Assembly (NCBI RefSeq): GCF_000024025.1
Contig: NC_013131.1
Location: forward strand, 2,914,001-2,978,000
Reading direction: 5' to 3'
DNA from: Catenulispora acidiphila DSM 44928
GTDB lineage: Bacteria > Actinomycetota > Actinomycetes > Streptomycetales > Catenulisporaceae
DNA: 64,000 nt
Shown here: positions 18,182 to 27,058 of the stretch, piece after piece
Numbering within the stretch: position 1 is the first letter of the stretch
How the letters are laid out: every line of letters begins with the position of its first letter
Position numbers and translations under genes: made by a program
Notes under the pieces: model-generated
The model's database searches: none
Told to the model about the DNA's origin: nothing
Seen by the model: the letters and a program-made list of their open reading frames with translations, nothing else

Positions 18182-18721
18182 TCAGGACGCTGACATGTCG
18201 TGCAGCGTCGTGACCGACTTCCAGTTGCGGGTGGTGGCCTTGACCCCGAGCTTGCGCTCCAGGAAGGCGTTGTTCAGCTTGGTGCGGCCGTAGCCGTTCG
18301 GACAGTGCAGGTAGACCTCGCGGCCGACCACGGTGCACACCGCACTCTCGCCGGACGGCACCTCCAGCGCGGCGACCTTGTCCGCATCCGGCTTGTCCGC
18401 CAGGAAGGTCACCGGCAGCTTCGTCAGATCGGTCTCCCGGTCCAGGTAGGGGTTGGCGGTGAGGATCTTCGCCAGGTCGGGGTGGGTGCGGACCAGCACG
18501 GCGATCTGCAGATCCAGCTCCGCGGCGATGGCCTCCTCGATCGCGGTCTCCAGCTTGCGCGCACCGCGCTGGCTGCTGGAGAAGATCACGTTCCCGCTCT
18601 GGAGGTAGGTCTGGACGTCGGTGTTCCCCATGTCGGTGAACATCCGGCGCAGGTCGTCCATCTTGACCCTGGTGTTGCCCGCGACGTTGATGCCGCGAAG
18701 CATGGCCACGTACTTCGTCAA
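18182..18721 (-). CDS. DUF1697 family protein
   Basis: The protein is 179 aa from a TTG at 18721, which gives the N-terminus Met-Thr-Lys-Tyr-Val-Ala-Met-Leu-Arg-Gly-Ile-Asn typical of DUF1697; AAGGGTGAGG precedes it. Family motifs follow: a helix ending MGNTDVQTYLQSGNVIFSS, and the C-terminal GRTKLNNAFLERKLGVKATTRNWKSV. DUF1697 proteins are widespread single-domain proteins without a defined activity. Unrelated to biosynthesis as far as the sequence shows; it and the DUF3224 gene form a leftward pair inside the cluster. Confidence 0.88.
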   Translation of the reverse strand: MTKYVAMLRGINVAGNTRVKMDDLRRMFTDMGNTDVQTYLQSGNVIFSSSQRGARKLETAIEEAIAAELDLQIAVLVRTHPDLAKILTANPYLDRETDLTKLPVTFLADKPDADKVAALEVPSGESAVCTVVGREVYLHCPNGYGRTKLNNAFLERKLGVKATTRNWKSVTTLHDMSAS

Positions 18722-19103
18722 AGCCTCACCCTTCGTAAATCGCAGCTTGACGGAGCGTACGTGACAGAAACCTAGCCCATGTGACGGTCCGTCGCACGAC
18801 AACGCGCGCAGTATTGCCCCTCCGGGTGAGGCTAAACGGCGCACGTTTGAGCAGACGGCCTCATCAGCGCGAACCGATGCTGAACGGGTGACTCAGGCGA
18901 CGACTGCGCGTGACCCGGGCGCGCTCGGCCCGGTACCGACCCCCTTCGTGGCCGGACCCGCTCCCGCCGTGGGCCGAGGTCCTGACCTCCCAGCTGCCTG
19001 GCCGCCAGGACCGGATGGCCGAACCGCCGTTCACCCGCGTGGCGCCGCTGAGCGCGGCGCTGCGCCCCTGTCCACGCGTCATGAGTATCTCCAGGAGGAA
19101 GTC
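18722..19103. other. Divergent intergenic region before the ferredoxin/AT-ER genes
   Basis: This 382-nt gap separates the leftward DUF1697 gene from the rightward ferredoxin gene and should hold promoters for both. A perfect palindrome GACGG-T-CCGTC occurs at 18783-18793. Overlapping open frames on both strands are not convincing genes. No clear -10/-35 pair was identified. Confidence 0.4.
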
Positions 19104-19346
19104 ATGCAGGACATCCAGGACCCCGGCCCAGCCCGCGCGCCGCTGGTGATGGTGAGCCGCGAGGACTGCATAGCGGCGGGGGAGTGCGCACGCATCGCCC
19201 CGGCGGTCTTCGACCAGGACGACGCCGACGGCACCGTCCTGCTGCGCGAGGGCTTCACCTCCGCCGACCCCCAGCTGCGCAAGCAGATCCGGCACGCGGT
19301 CGCCGCGTGCCCGGCGGGGGCGCTGGACCTGGTCGAGGATGACTGA
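19104..19346 (+). CDS. Ferredoxin, [3Fe-4S] type (P450 electron donor)
   Basis: The protein is 80 aa. Cluster ligands are Cys-Ile-Ala-Ala-Gly-Glu-Cys (C-x5-C) near residue 25 and the distal Cys in AACPAGAL, the pattern of actinobacterial SoyB-like ferredoxins that feed P450s. AGGAGG is 5 nt before the ATG at 19104; the frame opens further upstream without a ribosome-binding site. It is likely the redox partner of the P450 at 15245. Its stop lies just before the AT-ER gene, so the two are likely co-transcribed. Confidence 0.9.
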   Translation: MQDIQDPGPARAPLVMVSREDCIAAGECARIAPAVFDQDDADGTVLLREGFTSADPQLRKQIRHAVAACPAGALDLVEDD

Positions 19347-19419
19347 CCTCAGGCGACGGGGCACGGCACGGAGCCCGGACGGGCACGAAGCGATCCACGA
19401 GGCGAGGGAGGCGGCGCGC

Positions 19420-22017
19420 ATGGAAGCCTGGCTGTTCCCAGGTCAGGGCTCGCAGAAGAAGGGGATGGGGGAGCCACTGTTCGCGGCCCGCCCCGACCTC
19501 GTGGCGATCGCGGACGCGGTCCTCGGATACAGCATCACAGAGCTCTGTCTCACCGACCCCGACGGCCGCCTGCGCGACACCCGCTACTCCCAACCGGCAC
19601 TGTTCGTGGTGGAGGCACTGGACTTCCTGAACCGCGCCGACGACAGCCCGCCGGCCTGGCTGGCAGGCCACAGCCTCGGCGAATACGCAGCCCTGTTCGC
19701 CGCCGGCTGCTTCGACTTCGAAACCGGCGTCCGCCTCGTCCACGAACGCGGCGCCCTGATGGGCCGCGCACGCGGAGGCGGCATGGCCGCAGCCCTGGGC
19801 CCGATCGCCGCCCAGATCACCGACCTGCTGTCCACACACGGCTACGACGACCTCGACATAGCGAACGACAACGCCCCAGACCAGGTGGTGCTATCAGGCC
19901 CGACCAACCGCCTGGCATCCTTCGCCCCCCACGTCGAAAGCCAAGGTGGACGCTGGGTCCCCCTAGCGGTCAGCGCCCCATTCCACTCACGCGCAATGTC
20001 CGCCGCAGCCGAGGAATTCAGCACCTTCCTCGACGGCTTCGACCTCCGCGATCCGACAACGCCAGTCATCTCGAACGTGACAGCCGAACCCCACCAACCC
20101 GGCACACTCAGGGAACTGCTGGTCCAACAGATCCGCCGACCGGTCCGCTGGACAGAGAGCATGCGAGCCCTGATGGACCGCGGCGTGACCGACGTGGTCG
20201 AGGTAGGACCCGGGACCGTGTTGCGCGGACTGTGGCGGGCCAATCGCCGAGCCTACGAGCCCAAGACGTTGCCAGAGAGCCAGAGCGCCGCGCCAGCACC
20301 GCGATTCGTACCGACCGCCACGCCGCAGTCCGCATCGCCGCAATCCGAACCGATCGCCGCGCCGAATTTGCTCTCGAATCAGGCTATTGCCTCGCCGCGC
20401 CCGCCCGCCGCACCCACGCCGCACCCCGCTCCGACTGCCCAAGCGCCGCAGCCACCGGGTCCGCCACCGAATCAGGCTGCTGCCTCAGCCCGCCTGCCCG
20501 CCGCACCCACGCTGCACCCCGCTCCGACCGCCCAAGCGCCGCAACCAAAACCAGCCGCCGCGCCGCCCCTAACGCCCGCGCCTCATCCCGCCCCACCCCC
20601 CACCTGGCGCCCCCAAGACCTCGGCAGCGCCGCCTTCCGCCGCGACTACGGCGTCGAATACGCCTACCTGGCCGGTGCGATGTACCACGGCATCGCCTCC
20701 ACCGATCTCGTCATCCGCATGGGTGGCGCCGGTCTCATGGGCTTCTTCGGCGCCGGCGGCCTGCCCCTGTCCGAGGTCGAGGCGGCGATCCGCACCCTGC
20801 GCCGCGAGCTCGGTCCCGACGGCCGATTCGGCATGAACCTGCTCTGCACTCCCGACGATCCCGCCCTCGAAGCCGCCGTCGTCGACCTCTACCTCCGCGA
20901 AGGCGTCCGCCACGTCGAGGCCGCCGCTTACACGCGCGTCACCGCGCCCCTGATCCGCTACCGCTTCACCGGCGCTCACCGGGACCGCGACGGCCAGCCG
21001 ATCGTGCGCAACCGCATCGTCGCCAAGGTCTCCCGACCCGAGGTGGCCGCCGCCTTCCTCAGCCCGCCGCCACCCGCGCTGCTCGACCGCGTGGTCGCCG
21101 ACGGCGCCCTCACCGCCGCCGAAGCCGCCGTCGCCGCCGAGCTCCCCGTCAGCGACGACATCTGCGTCGAGTCCGACTCCGGCGGCCACACCGACGCCGG
21201 CGCCGCGCTCACCCTCATCCCGGCCATGCTCCGCCTCCGCGACCGCGAGACCGCGCGCCACGGCTATCCCGGCCGCGTGCGCCTCGGCGCAGCAGGCGGT
21301 CTCGGGACGCCCGAAGCACTAGCCGCCGTCTTCGTCCTGGGCGTCGATTTCGTCGTGACCGGCTCGGTGAATCAGTGCTCTCCTGAAGCCGGAACCTCTG
21401 ACGCCGTCAAGGATCTGCTCGCCGCCATCGGCGTCCAGGACACCGCCTACGCCCCGGCCGGCGACATGTTCGAGCTCGGCGCCAAGGTGCAGGTCGTGCG
21501 CAAGGGCACGCTGTTCGCCGCGCGCGCGAACAAGCTCTACCAACTCTGGCGCCAATTCGGCTCCCTGGAAGACATCGACGACGCGACACGGAAGACCGTC
21601 GAGCAGGACTACTTCGGGCGCTCCTTCGACCAAATCTGGAAGGAAACCTCGGTCTATCTCGCCGAGCGCCATCCCGCGGAACTAGAGCGTGCACAACGCG
21701 ATCCGCGCCGCAGAGCCGCCTGGGTCATGCGGTGGTACTTCCGGTACTCCACGGAAGCCGCGATCCGGGGCGAGACCGCCGAGCGAGTCAATTTCCAGAT
21801 TCACTGCGGCCCGGCGATGGGCGCCTTCAATGCCTGGGCGGCCGGGGGTGCGTTGTCGGATTGGCGTACACGACACGTCGACGTCATCGCGCGCGAGCTG
21901 ATGGCCGGGGCGGCGCGGTGTCTGGAAGAACGCCTGGTCGGAGCGCGGTTCGCGGCAGAGACTCAGGCATCGGGCGGAATCGTCGGCGCGAGCGCGACAA
22001 ACCGTGCTCAACAGTGA
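19420..22017 (+). CDS. Discrete acyltransferase-enoyl reductase didomain (trans-AT; PfaD-like ER)
   Basis: The protein is 865 aa. Residues 1-285 are an AT: FPGQGSQ at the start, nucleophile GHSLGE (Ser85), and the active-site His in APFHSRAM. A Pro/Ala-rich linker with a duplicated unit spans about 285-400. Residues 405-850 are a PfaD/FMN-type enoyl reductase (TIM barrel; MGGAGLMGFFGAGG, LGAAGGLGTPEA, DFVVTGSVNQC). It would load malonyl units onto AT-less modules and reduce enoyl intermediates in trans. The same AT-oxidoreductase fusion occurs as LnmG in leinamycin biosynthesis. The start at ATG 19420 follows GAGGGAG by 9 nt; an ATG at 19339 overlapping the ferredoxin stop would add 27 residues. 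Confidence 0.93.
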   Translation: MEAWLFPGQGSQKKGMGEPLFAARPDLVAIADAVLGYSITELCLTDPDGRLRDTRYSQPALFVVEALDFLNRADDSPPAWLAGHSLGEYAALFAAGCFDFETGVRLVHERGALMGRARGGGMAAALGPIAAQITDLLSTHGYDDLDIANDNAPDQVVLSGPTNRLASFAPHVESQGGRWVPLAVSAPFHSRAMSAAAEEFSTFLDGFDLRDPTTPVISNVTAEPHQPGTLRELLVQQIRRPVRWTESMRALMDRGVTDVVEVGPGTVLRGLWRANRRAYEPKTLPESQSAAPAPRFVPTATPQSASPQSEPIAAPNLLSNQAIASPRPPAAPTPHPAPTAQAPQPPGPPPNQAAASARLPAAPTLHPAPTAQAPQPKPAAAPPLTPAPHPAPPPTWRPQDLGSAAFRRDYGVEYAYLAGAMYHGIASTDLVIRMGGAGLMGFFGAGGLPLSEVEAAIRTLRRELGPDGRFGMNLLCTPDDPALEAAVVDLYLREGVRHVEAAAYTRVTAPLIRYRFTGAHRDRDGQPIVRNRIVAKVSRPEVAAAFLSPPPPALLDRVVADGALTAAEAAVAAELPVSDDICVESDSGGHTDAGAALTLIPAMLRLRDRETARHGYPGRVRLGAAGGLGTPEALAAVFVLGVDFVVTGSVNQCSPEAGTSDAVKDLLAAIGVQDTAYAPAGDMFELGAKVQVVRKGTLFAARANKLYQLWRQFGSLEDIDDATRKTVEQDYFGRSFDQIWKETSVYLAERHPAELERAQRDPRRRAAWVMRWYFRYSTEAAIRGETAERVNFQIHCGPAMGAFNAWAAGGALSDWRTRHVDVIARELMAGAARCLEERLVGARFAAETQASGGIVGASATNRAQQ
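20377..20546 (+). repeat. Duplicated 77-nt unit in the AT-ER linker
   Basis: Two near-identical 77-nt segments (20377-20453 and 20470-20546; period 93 nt) encode Asn-Gln-Ala followed by a Pro/Ala/His-rich stretch ending TAQAPQP. They differ at only a few bases, which indicates a recent duplication within the interdomain linker. Confidence 0.75.
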
Positions 22018-22177
22018 GCAGCAAGGCATGTCGAGGCATCGCTAGCCTCGGCGGCGGCAACGACACGAACCGGCTCTGCGCACCCCGGATCGCAAAACTC
22101 TGATCCGTGCCTGGCCTGGTCCGTCGATGATCCCCAACGACTACCGGTACTTCTCCCGACAGTCGATCGGAACGAAA

Positions 22178-23995
22178 ATGTTTGAATCACTCTACGTGGC
22201 CTTCGCTGAACATGTACAGCGTTCGCCGGAATCCATCGCCGTGGTTTCCGGCGCCGACCAGGTGACCTACGCCGGCCTCGACGCCCGCGCCCGACGCGTC
22301 GCCGCCGCCCTGCGGGCCCGCGGTGTCGGCCCGGACACCCTGGTCGGCCTGTCCTGCGAACGCGGCGTCGGCCTGATCGCCGGCCTGCTCGGCATCCTCG
22401 CCGCCGGCGGCGCCTACCTGCCGCTGGACCCGGCCTACCCCGCCGAGCGCGTCGACTACCTGCTCGCCGACTCCGGCGCGAAGATCGTTGTGGGCTCCGG
22501 TCCCGTCGCCGAGCGCCTCGCCACCGCCGGCTTGGCGGTGGTGGACGACGACCCCGAGCCCGTCCCCGGCGCCGAAGACTTCGCACCCGGCTCCCCGGCC
22601 GCCGCCGATGACCTGGCCTACGTGATCTACACCTCCGGCTCGACCGGCGCCCCGAAAGGCGTCGCCGTCGAGCATGGCAATGTCCTGCGATTGTTCGCCC
22701 AGACCTCCCCGTGGTTCGAGTTCGACGACCGGGACGTCTGGACGTGGTTCCATTCGGCCAGCTTCGACTTCTCAGTATGGGAGATCTTCGGCGCGCTGCT
22801 GCACGGCGGCCGCCTGGTCGTGGTCCCCGCCTCGGCGACACGGGTCCCCGCCGGATTCGCGGCCCTCCTAGCCGCCGAGCGAGTCAGCATCCTGAGCCAG
22901 ACCCCGTCAGCTTTCCGGCAACTTATCGCAGCAGTCTGCGACACAAGCTCCCGCCAAGGCAGCCCGGACCCAGACCTGTCCGCCCTACGCCTCGTCGTCT
23001 TCGGCGGCGAACGTCTGAACCCGGCCCTGCTGCGCCCCTGGATCGACCGCTTCGGAACCGACCAGCCGCAGCTGGTGAACATGTACGGCATCACCGAGAC
23101 CACGGTCCACGTCACCTACCGCCGGCTCACCGCCGCCGACCTGGACCACCCCGAACGCAGCCCGATCGGCGTCCCGATCCCGGACCTGCGCGTGACCCTG
23201 CACGACCCCGACGGCGCCCCGGTCCCCGCCGGCCGCCCCGGCCAGATCTGGGTCGCCGGACCCGGCGTCGCCCGCGGCTACCTGAACCGCCCCGAGCTCA
23301 CCGCCGAACGCTTCGCCGTCGACTCGGACGGCGTGCGCGCCTACCGCTCCGGCGACCTGGCGGTCCGGACCGCCTCCGGAGACCTGGAAGTGCTCGGCCG
23401 CGTCGACGACCAGATCAAGGTCCGCGGCTTCCGGATCGAGCCCTTCGAGATCGAGTCCACCCTGGCCGGCCACCCGGCGGTGGCGGCCGCCGTGGTCGCG
23501 CCCCGGGACTACGGGGACGGCGACGTGCGGCTGGTCGCCCACGTACGGCCGGCGCGCGCGGCCGACGCCGCGGGTCCGGCCGCGGACCGTCTCGCCGAGG
23601 ACCTGCGCGCCTACGCGGCCGGACGCCTTCCGGCCCATCTCCGTCCCTCCACCTACGAGCTGCTCAAGGAGTTGCCGATGACTTCGAACGGCAAAGTCGA
23701 CCGAGCCCTGCTGCGCGACCGGGAACCGGGCGCCGGCGCCCCGGACGCCTCCGCGCTCGCCGACCAGGTCGCCCGGATCGCTGAGGCGGTGCTGGACCGC
23801 GGCGCGCTGGCGAGGGACCTGGACCTGTTCGACCTCGGCGCCACCTCGCTGGCCTTCGTGCGGATCGTCGCGGGCGTCAACGACGAGCTGGGCATCGCCC
23901 TGACCGGCGCCGAGCTCGGCGAGATCGCCTCCATCACCCGACTGGCCGCCGCCGCGGCGGCGGCCCTGGACCCCAGCGCTCCGAGCGCTGTGTAA
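22178..23995 (+). CDS. Stand-alone adenylation-carrier (A-PCP) protein, threonine-like code (SyrB1/LnmQP-like)
   Basis: About 605 aa. Adenylation motifs: [14 protein letters not shown] (A3), [10 protein letters not shown] (A4), [14 protein letters not shown] (A5), YRSGDLAV (A7), [16 protein letters not shown] (A8), and the catalytic Lys in SNGKVDRA (A10). My alignment by eye to the GrsA pocket gives D,F,W,S,V,G,M,V,H, close to the threonine code (D,F,W,N,I,G,M,V,H). A carrier domain follows, with the phosphopantetheine Ser557 in LGATSLAF. Together with the next two genes this is the SyrB1-SyrB2-SyrC set: load Thr, chlorinate it, transfer it. The start used is ATG 22178; the frame also has ATG 22127 without a ribosome-binding site. 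Confidence 0.9.
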   Translation: MFESLYVAFAEHVQRSPESIAVVSGADQVTYAGLDARARRVAAALRARGVGPDTLVGLSCERGVGLIAGLLGILAAGGAYLPLDPAYPAERVDYLLADSGAKIVVGSGPVAERLATAGLAVVDDDPEPVPGAEDFAPGSPAAADDLAYVIYTSGSTGAPKGVAVEHGNVLRLFAQTSPWFEFDDRDVWTWFHSASFDFSVWEIFGALLHGGRLVVVPASATRVPAGFAALLAAERVSILSQTPSAFRQLIAAVCDTSSRQGSPDPDLSALRLVVFGGERLNPALLRPWIDRFGTDQPQLVNMYGITETTVHVTYRRLTAADLDHPERSPIGVPIPDLRVTLHDPDGAPVPAGRPGQIWVAGPGVARGYLNRPELTAERFAVDSDGVRAYRSGDLAVRTASGDLEVLGRVDDQIKVRGFRIEPFEIESTLAGHPAVAAAVVAPRDYGDGDVRLVAHVRPARAADAAGPAADRLAEDLRAYAAGRLPAHLRPSTYELLKELPMTSNGKVDRALLRDREPGAGAPDASALADQVARIAEAVLDRGALARDLDLFDLGATSLAFVRIVAGVNDELGIALTGAELGEIASITRLAAAAAAALDPSAPSAV

Positions 23996-24006
23996 AGGAG
24001 GAGAAC

Positions 24007-25005
24007 ATGACCGAGACCGACGCGCCGACGCAGCCCACTGAGACGCCGCCCGGAACCGGAGCCGGAAGCGGGCGAGGCAGCTTCAGCCTCACCCCTGAGG
24101 AACTCGACACCTTCCGGCGCCAGGGGTACTTCGGACCCTTCGACGTCTACGACCCCGAGGAGATGCGCGCCACCTGGCGGCGCGAGCGCCTGGCCATGAT
24201 GGACCGCTCGCACGCCGTCTACGGCACCGAGGCGTTGTCCGGCAACACCAACATCGCCAACTACGACCGCCACCTGGACATGGACTTCCTCGCCGACCAC
24301 ATCGGCCGGCCGCAGATCGTCGACCGCGTGGTCAGCGTCCTGGGCCCGGACGTCCTGTGCTGGCGCACCGAGTTCTTCCCCAAGTACCCCGGCGACGAGG
24401 GCACCGACTGGCACCAGGCCGACACCTTCGCCAACGCCTCCGGCAAACCGCAGATCGTGTGGCCGGACGAGTACAAGGAGTTCGGCGGGACCATCACCGT
24501 GTGGACCGCCTTCACCGAGGCGACGGAGGCCACCGGCGCGCTGCAGTTCATCCCCGGCTCGCACCAGCAGATGATGTACGACGAGACCAAGCGGATGCAC
24601 TACGACCCGGAGTCGATCAACACCACGGCCAAGGACGGCGTCCGGCGCGGCTTCTTCGGCTACGACTACCGCCAGCTCCAGAAGGACCCGGACTGGAAAC
24701 CCGACGAGTCCCAAGCCGTCTCCCTCATCATGCGCCCGGGTCAGGCGGTGCTGTTCTGGTCCACCCTGATGCACGCCTCCTGGCCGCACAGCGGCGGCGA
24801 GGGCGCCGAGCCGCGCCTGGGTTTCGCCTCGCGCTACGTGCCCACATCAGTATCCGTATATCCGGACACTGACGCCATCGAGGAATACGGCGGGCGGGTC
24901 GAACTAGACCGCTATGGCGCGGTTTTGGTGGCTGGGACGGACGGGTACGGACACAACCATCTCGCCCGCCAGACCACGCGCGGACACCGCTTCACGCAAT
25001 GGTGA
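24007..25005 (+). CDS. SyrB2-like non-heme Fe(II)/2-oxoglutarate halogenase acting on carrier-bound threonine
   Basis: The protein is 332 aa and, from memory of the SyrB2 sequence, extensively similar to it: [68 protein letters not shown]. The decisive feature is His136-Gln137-Ala138: in hydroxylases of this fold the third position is Asp/Glu, and Ala there opens an iron site for chloride. The second iron His is His256. A strong AAAGGAGG precedes the ATG, and the start is 11 nt after the A-PCP stop. Expected reaction: chlorination of the methyl group of threonyl-S-carrier to 4-chlorothreonine, using the carrier encoded just upstream. Confidence 0.95.
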   Translation: MTETDAPTQPTETPPGTGAGSGRGSFSLTPEELDTFRRQGYFGPFDVYDPEEMRATWRRERLAMMDRSHAVYGTEALSGNTNIANYDRHLDMDFLADHIGRPQIVDRVVSVLGPDVLCWRTEFFPKYPGDEGTDWHQADTFANASGKPQIVWPDEYKEFGGTITVWTAFTEATEATGALQFIPGSHQQMMYDETKRMHYDPESINTTAKDGVRRGFFGYDYRQLQKDPDWKPDESQAVSLIMRPGQAVLFWSTLMHASWPHSGGEGAEPRLGFASRYVPTSVSVYPDTDAIEEYGGRVELDRYGAVLVAGTDGYGHNHLARQTTRGHRFTQW

Positions 25006-25066
25006 GGCCACCGGCGCCGCGCTCGGCGCGGGCCGGCACGTCGCTCGGGGACGGGAGGTGGACGGA

Positions 25067-26260
25067 GTGTTGAACGGGCAGGCGAGAACCGCGGTCGCCG
25101 AGTTGGCCGCGGCGGTGCTCTCCCTGAGGCCGATGATCGATCGGCTCGACGCCCCCGTCCGCGTCGCGGTGCCCGGCGGAGCCCGCGGCGCGGTACGCGG
25201 GCTCCAGACGATCGTGGACCGAGTGTGCGGACGCCTCGGCGCCCCGGCGCTGGAACTGGTCCGCTCCCCGGAGTCGGACCTGGATCCGTTCGGGGCGGCG
25301 GCCGGCCGGCGGCTGGGTCTGGCCGACTCGGGTGCGGCGCTGGCCGTGCTGTCCTCCGACGATCTGCCGGACGTGGACCGGGTCGTGGACGAGGCGGTCA
25401 GCGCCGACTTCGACTCCTTCTGTGAGCAGCGGACGGTGCGAGGTCCCGATGGTGTCGGCGTCCGCGCCTACGCCGCTGGCGATCCCGACGCCCCGGCGGT
25501 GGTCATCGCCTCAGCGTGCGGCATGCCGGCCCGGCTGGCCGAAGTCTGGATCCGGCGGCTCGCCCGCGATCATCGAGTCCTGACATGGGAGAGCCGCGGA
25601 CTGTTCTGCGGCTGCGAGGACTTCGCCGGAGCCACCGGCGTGCCCGCGCAAGCCGACGACCTGATCGCCGTCATGGACGCCTTCGAGCTCGACCAGGCCC
25701 ACGTCATGGGACTGTGCGGGGGAGCGGTGATCGCGATCACCGCCGCCGCCGCGCACCCGGACCGGATCAGTTCCCTGAGTCTGTGGCACGGCGATTTCGA
25801 ACTCGGAGACCAAGCCCGTAAAACCGAGCACCAACGCAACCTGCAGGCTCTGATGACCATGGCGACCCGCGCCAAGGTCAGCGCGGCCGGGGTGCACGCG
25901 GTGCTGTGCCGCTCGATAGCGGCCTCGACCCCACCGGAGTTGGCGCACCTGGTCCTGTATCCCTATGCGAGCCCTGATCTCCTGTTCCGCTACTGCCTTC
26001 TCAACGGCGCGATCATGGAGACCGACGTACGCCCGGAGCTGTCCGCGGTCGTGCAGCCCACGCTGGTGGTCACCAGCGAGGACGACACCACCGCGCATCC
26101 CGATGGCTCCCGTTATGTAGCCGCCGCGTTGCCCGACGCACGGCTGCACGTGGTCCCCCACGGCGACCACATATCCCTGTTCCAAGGCCCCCCCGACCTG
26201 ATCGACACCGCTTCGCGCTTCATGGCCGAGAAATCTGACGTGAACCCTTCCCATCGGTGA
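25067..26260 (+). CDS. SyrC-like alpha/beta-hydrolase aminoacyltransferase with Cys nucleophile
   Basis: About 397 aa. The C-terminal two-thirds is an alpha/beta hydrolase: nucleophile elbow MGLCGGAV with Cys217 in place of Ser, an acid in SEDDTTAHPDG, and His in PHGDHISLFQGP. A Cys-type elbow marks SyrC/CmaE, which shuttle aminoacyl groups between carrier proteins rather than hydrolyse them. The N-terminal 120 residues are a separate Ala-rich region. The start is uncertain; GTG 25067 follows GGGAGG by 8 nt and lies 61 nt after the halogenase. It is inferred to transfer (chloro)threonine from the A-PCP to the first carrier of the NRPS-PKS at 27059. Confidence 0.85.
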   Translation: MLNGQARTAVAELAAAVLSLRPMIDRLDAPVRVAVPGGARGAVRGLQTIVDRVCGRLGAPALELVRSPESDLDPFGAAAGRRLGLADSGAALAVLSSDDLPDVDRVVDEAVSADFDSFCEQRTVRGPDGVGVRAYAAGDPDAPAVVIASACGMPARLAEVWIRRLARDHRVLTWESRGLFCGCEDFAGATGVPAQADDLIAVMDAFELDQAHVMGLCGGAVIAITAAAAHPDRISSLSLWHGDFELGDQARKTEHQRNLQALMTMATRAKVSAAGVHAVLCRSIAASTPPELAHLVLYPYASPDLLFRYCLLNGAIMETDVRPELSAVVQPTLVVTSEDDTTAHPDGSRYVAAALPDARLHVVPHGDHISLFQGPPDLIDTASRFMAEKSDVNPSHR

Positions 26261-26318
26261 CCTCGAACCGCACGTGTGAACACGAATTCGGATGCCCGCA
26301 GGAATGAGGGAATGTCGA

Positions 26319-26999
26319 GTGGACAGATATTGCATGGCGTCGAGCCGATTCGCCCAACGGTTGCGCGGACTCGTGGAAGACGACTCCGGAGTCGCCACCA
26401 CGATCCGGATACCGCGCGGCGGCCACGTCTTCAACTGCGGAGACCACGACGACGACGTCTACATGATCGAGACCGGACAGGTGAAGACAGTCACCTTCTC
26501 CCGAGACGGAAAACAATGCCTGCTGTCGATATACGCACCCGGCGATGTCTTCGGCGAGCTGTGTCAGGCCTCTGCCGGCCGCTTGGAGACCGCCACGGCC
26601 ATGCGGCCCACGATCTTACGGCGCATCAGGTCCGGCCGGTTCCGCGCCGCGCTGGCCGACCAGGACCTGCTGGAGGCGTTCCTGGCCTACCTGGCCCTGC
26701 GAGTGTCCGAACAGCAGCAGATCATCACCAACCTGGTGACCATGGACAGCGAGCGCCGCCTGGCCGCGGTGCTGCTCACGCTCGCCGACAAGATCGGCAA
26801 GCGGCACTCCACCGGAACCAGCATCGAGCAGCGCATCACCCAGGAGGAGCTGTCCGACATGGTGGGCACCACACGCTCACGGGTCGGCTACTTCCTCAAG
26901 CGGTTCGCCGAGGCCGGCCTGGTCTCGCGGCATCCCGGCGCGTTCTTGGTGGTCGACGAAAACGGGCTCGCCGACTACCTGGAAACCGCCGCTTTGTAG
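26319..26999 (+). CDS. Crp/Fnr family transcriptional regulator (LnmO-like)
   Basis: About 226 aa. An N-terminal cyclic-nucleotide-binding-like barrel (RIPRGGHVFNCGDHDDDVYMIETGQVKTVT, IYAPGDVFGELC) is followed by a dimer helix and a C-terminal helix-turn-helix (ITQEELSDMVGTTRSRVGYFLKRFAEAGLV). Leinamycin-family clusters carry a regulator of this type (LnmO), so a pathway-specific role is likely. The GTG at 26319 follows GAGGGA by 7 nt; ATGs at 26292 and 26304 are alternatives. A TTA leucine codon at 26616-26618 makes translation dependent on the bldA tRNA. It is followed by the NRPS-PKS on the same strand. Confidence 0.88.
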   Translation: MDRYCMASSRFAQRLRGLVEDDSGVATTIRIPRGGHVFNCGDHDDDVYMIETGQVKTVTFSRDGKQCLLSIYAPGDVFGELCQASAGRLETATAMRPTILRRIRSGRFRAALADQDLLEAFLAYLALRVSEQQQIITNLVTMDSERRLAAVLLTLADKIGKRHSTGTSIEQRITQEELSDMVGTTRSRVGYFLKRFAEAGLVSRHPGAFLVVDENGLADYLETAAL

Positions 27000-27058
27000 C
27001 GGCTCTGAGGCCAAGCGGCTCCGATCCCAGCGGCTCTGACGGAAGCGACGGAAGCGAC

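Noticed and set aside
18864-19421. 185-codon minus-strand frame around the ferredoxin
   Set aside because: Antisense to a ferredoxin with clear Cys ligands; no motif of its own.
26276-27058. 5' extension of the NRPS-PKS frame through the Crp-like gene
   Set aside because: The Crp/Fnr protein in the overlapping frame has complete domain motifs, whereas the extension is Arg/Pro-rich low-complexity sequence; the NRPS starts after the Crp stop.
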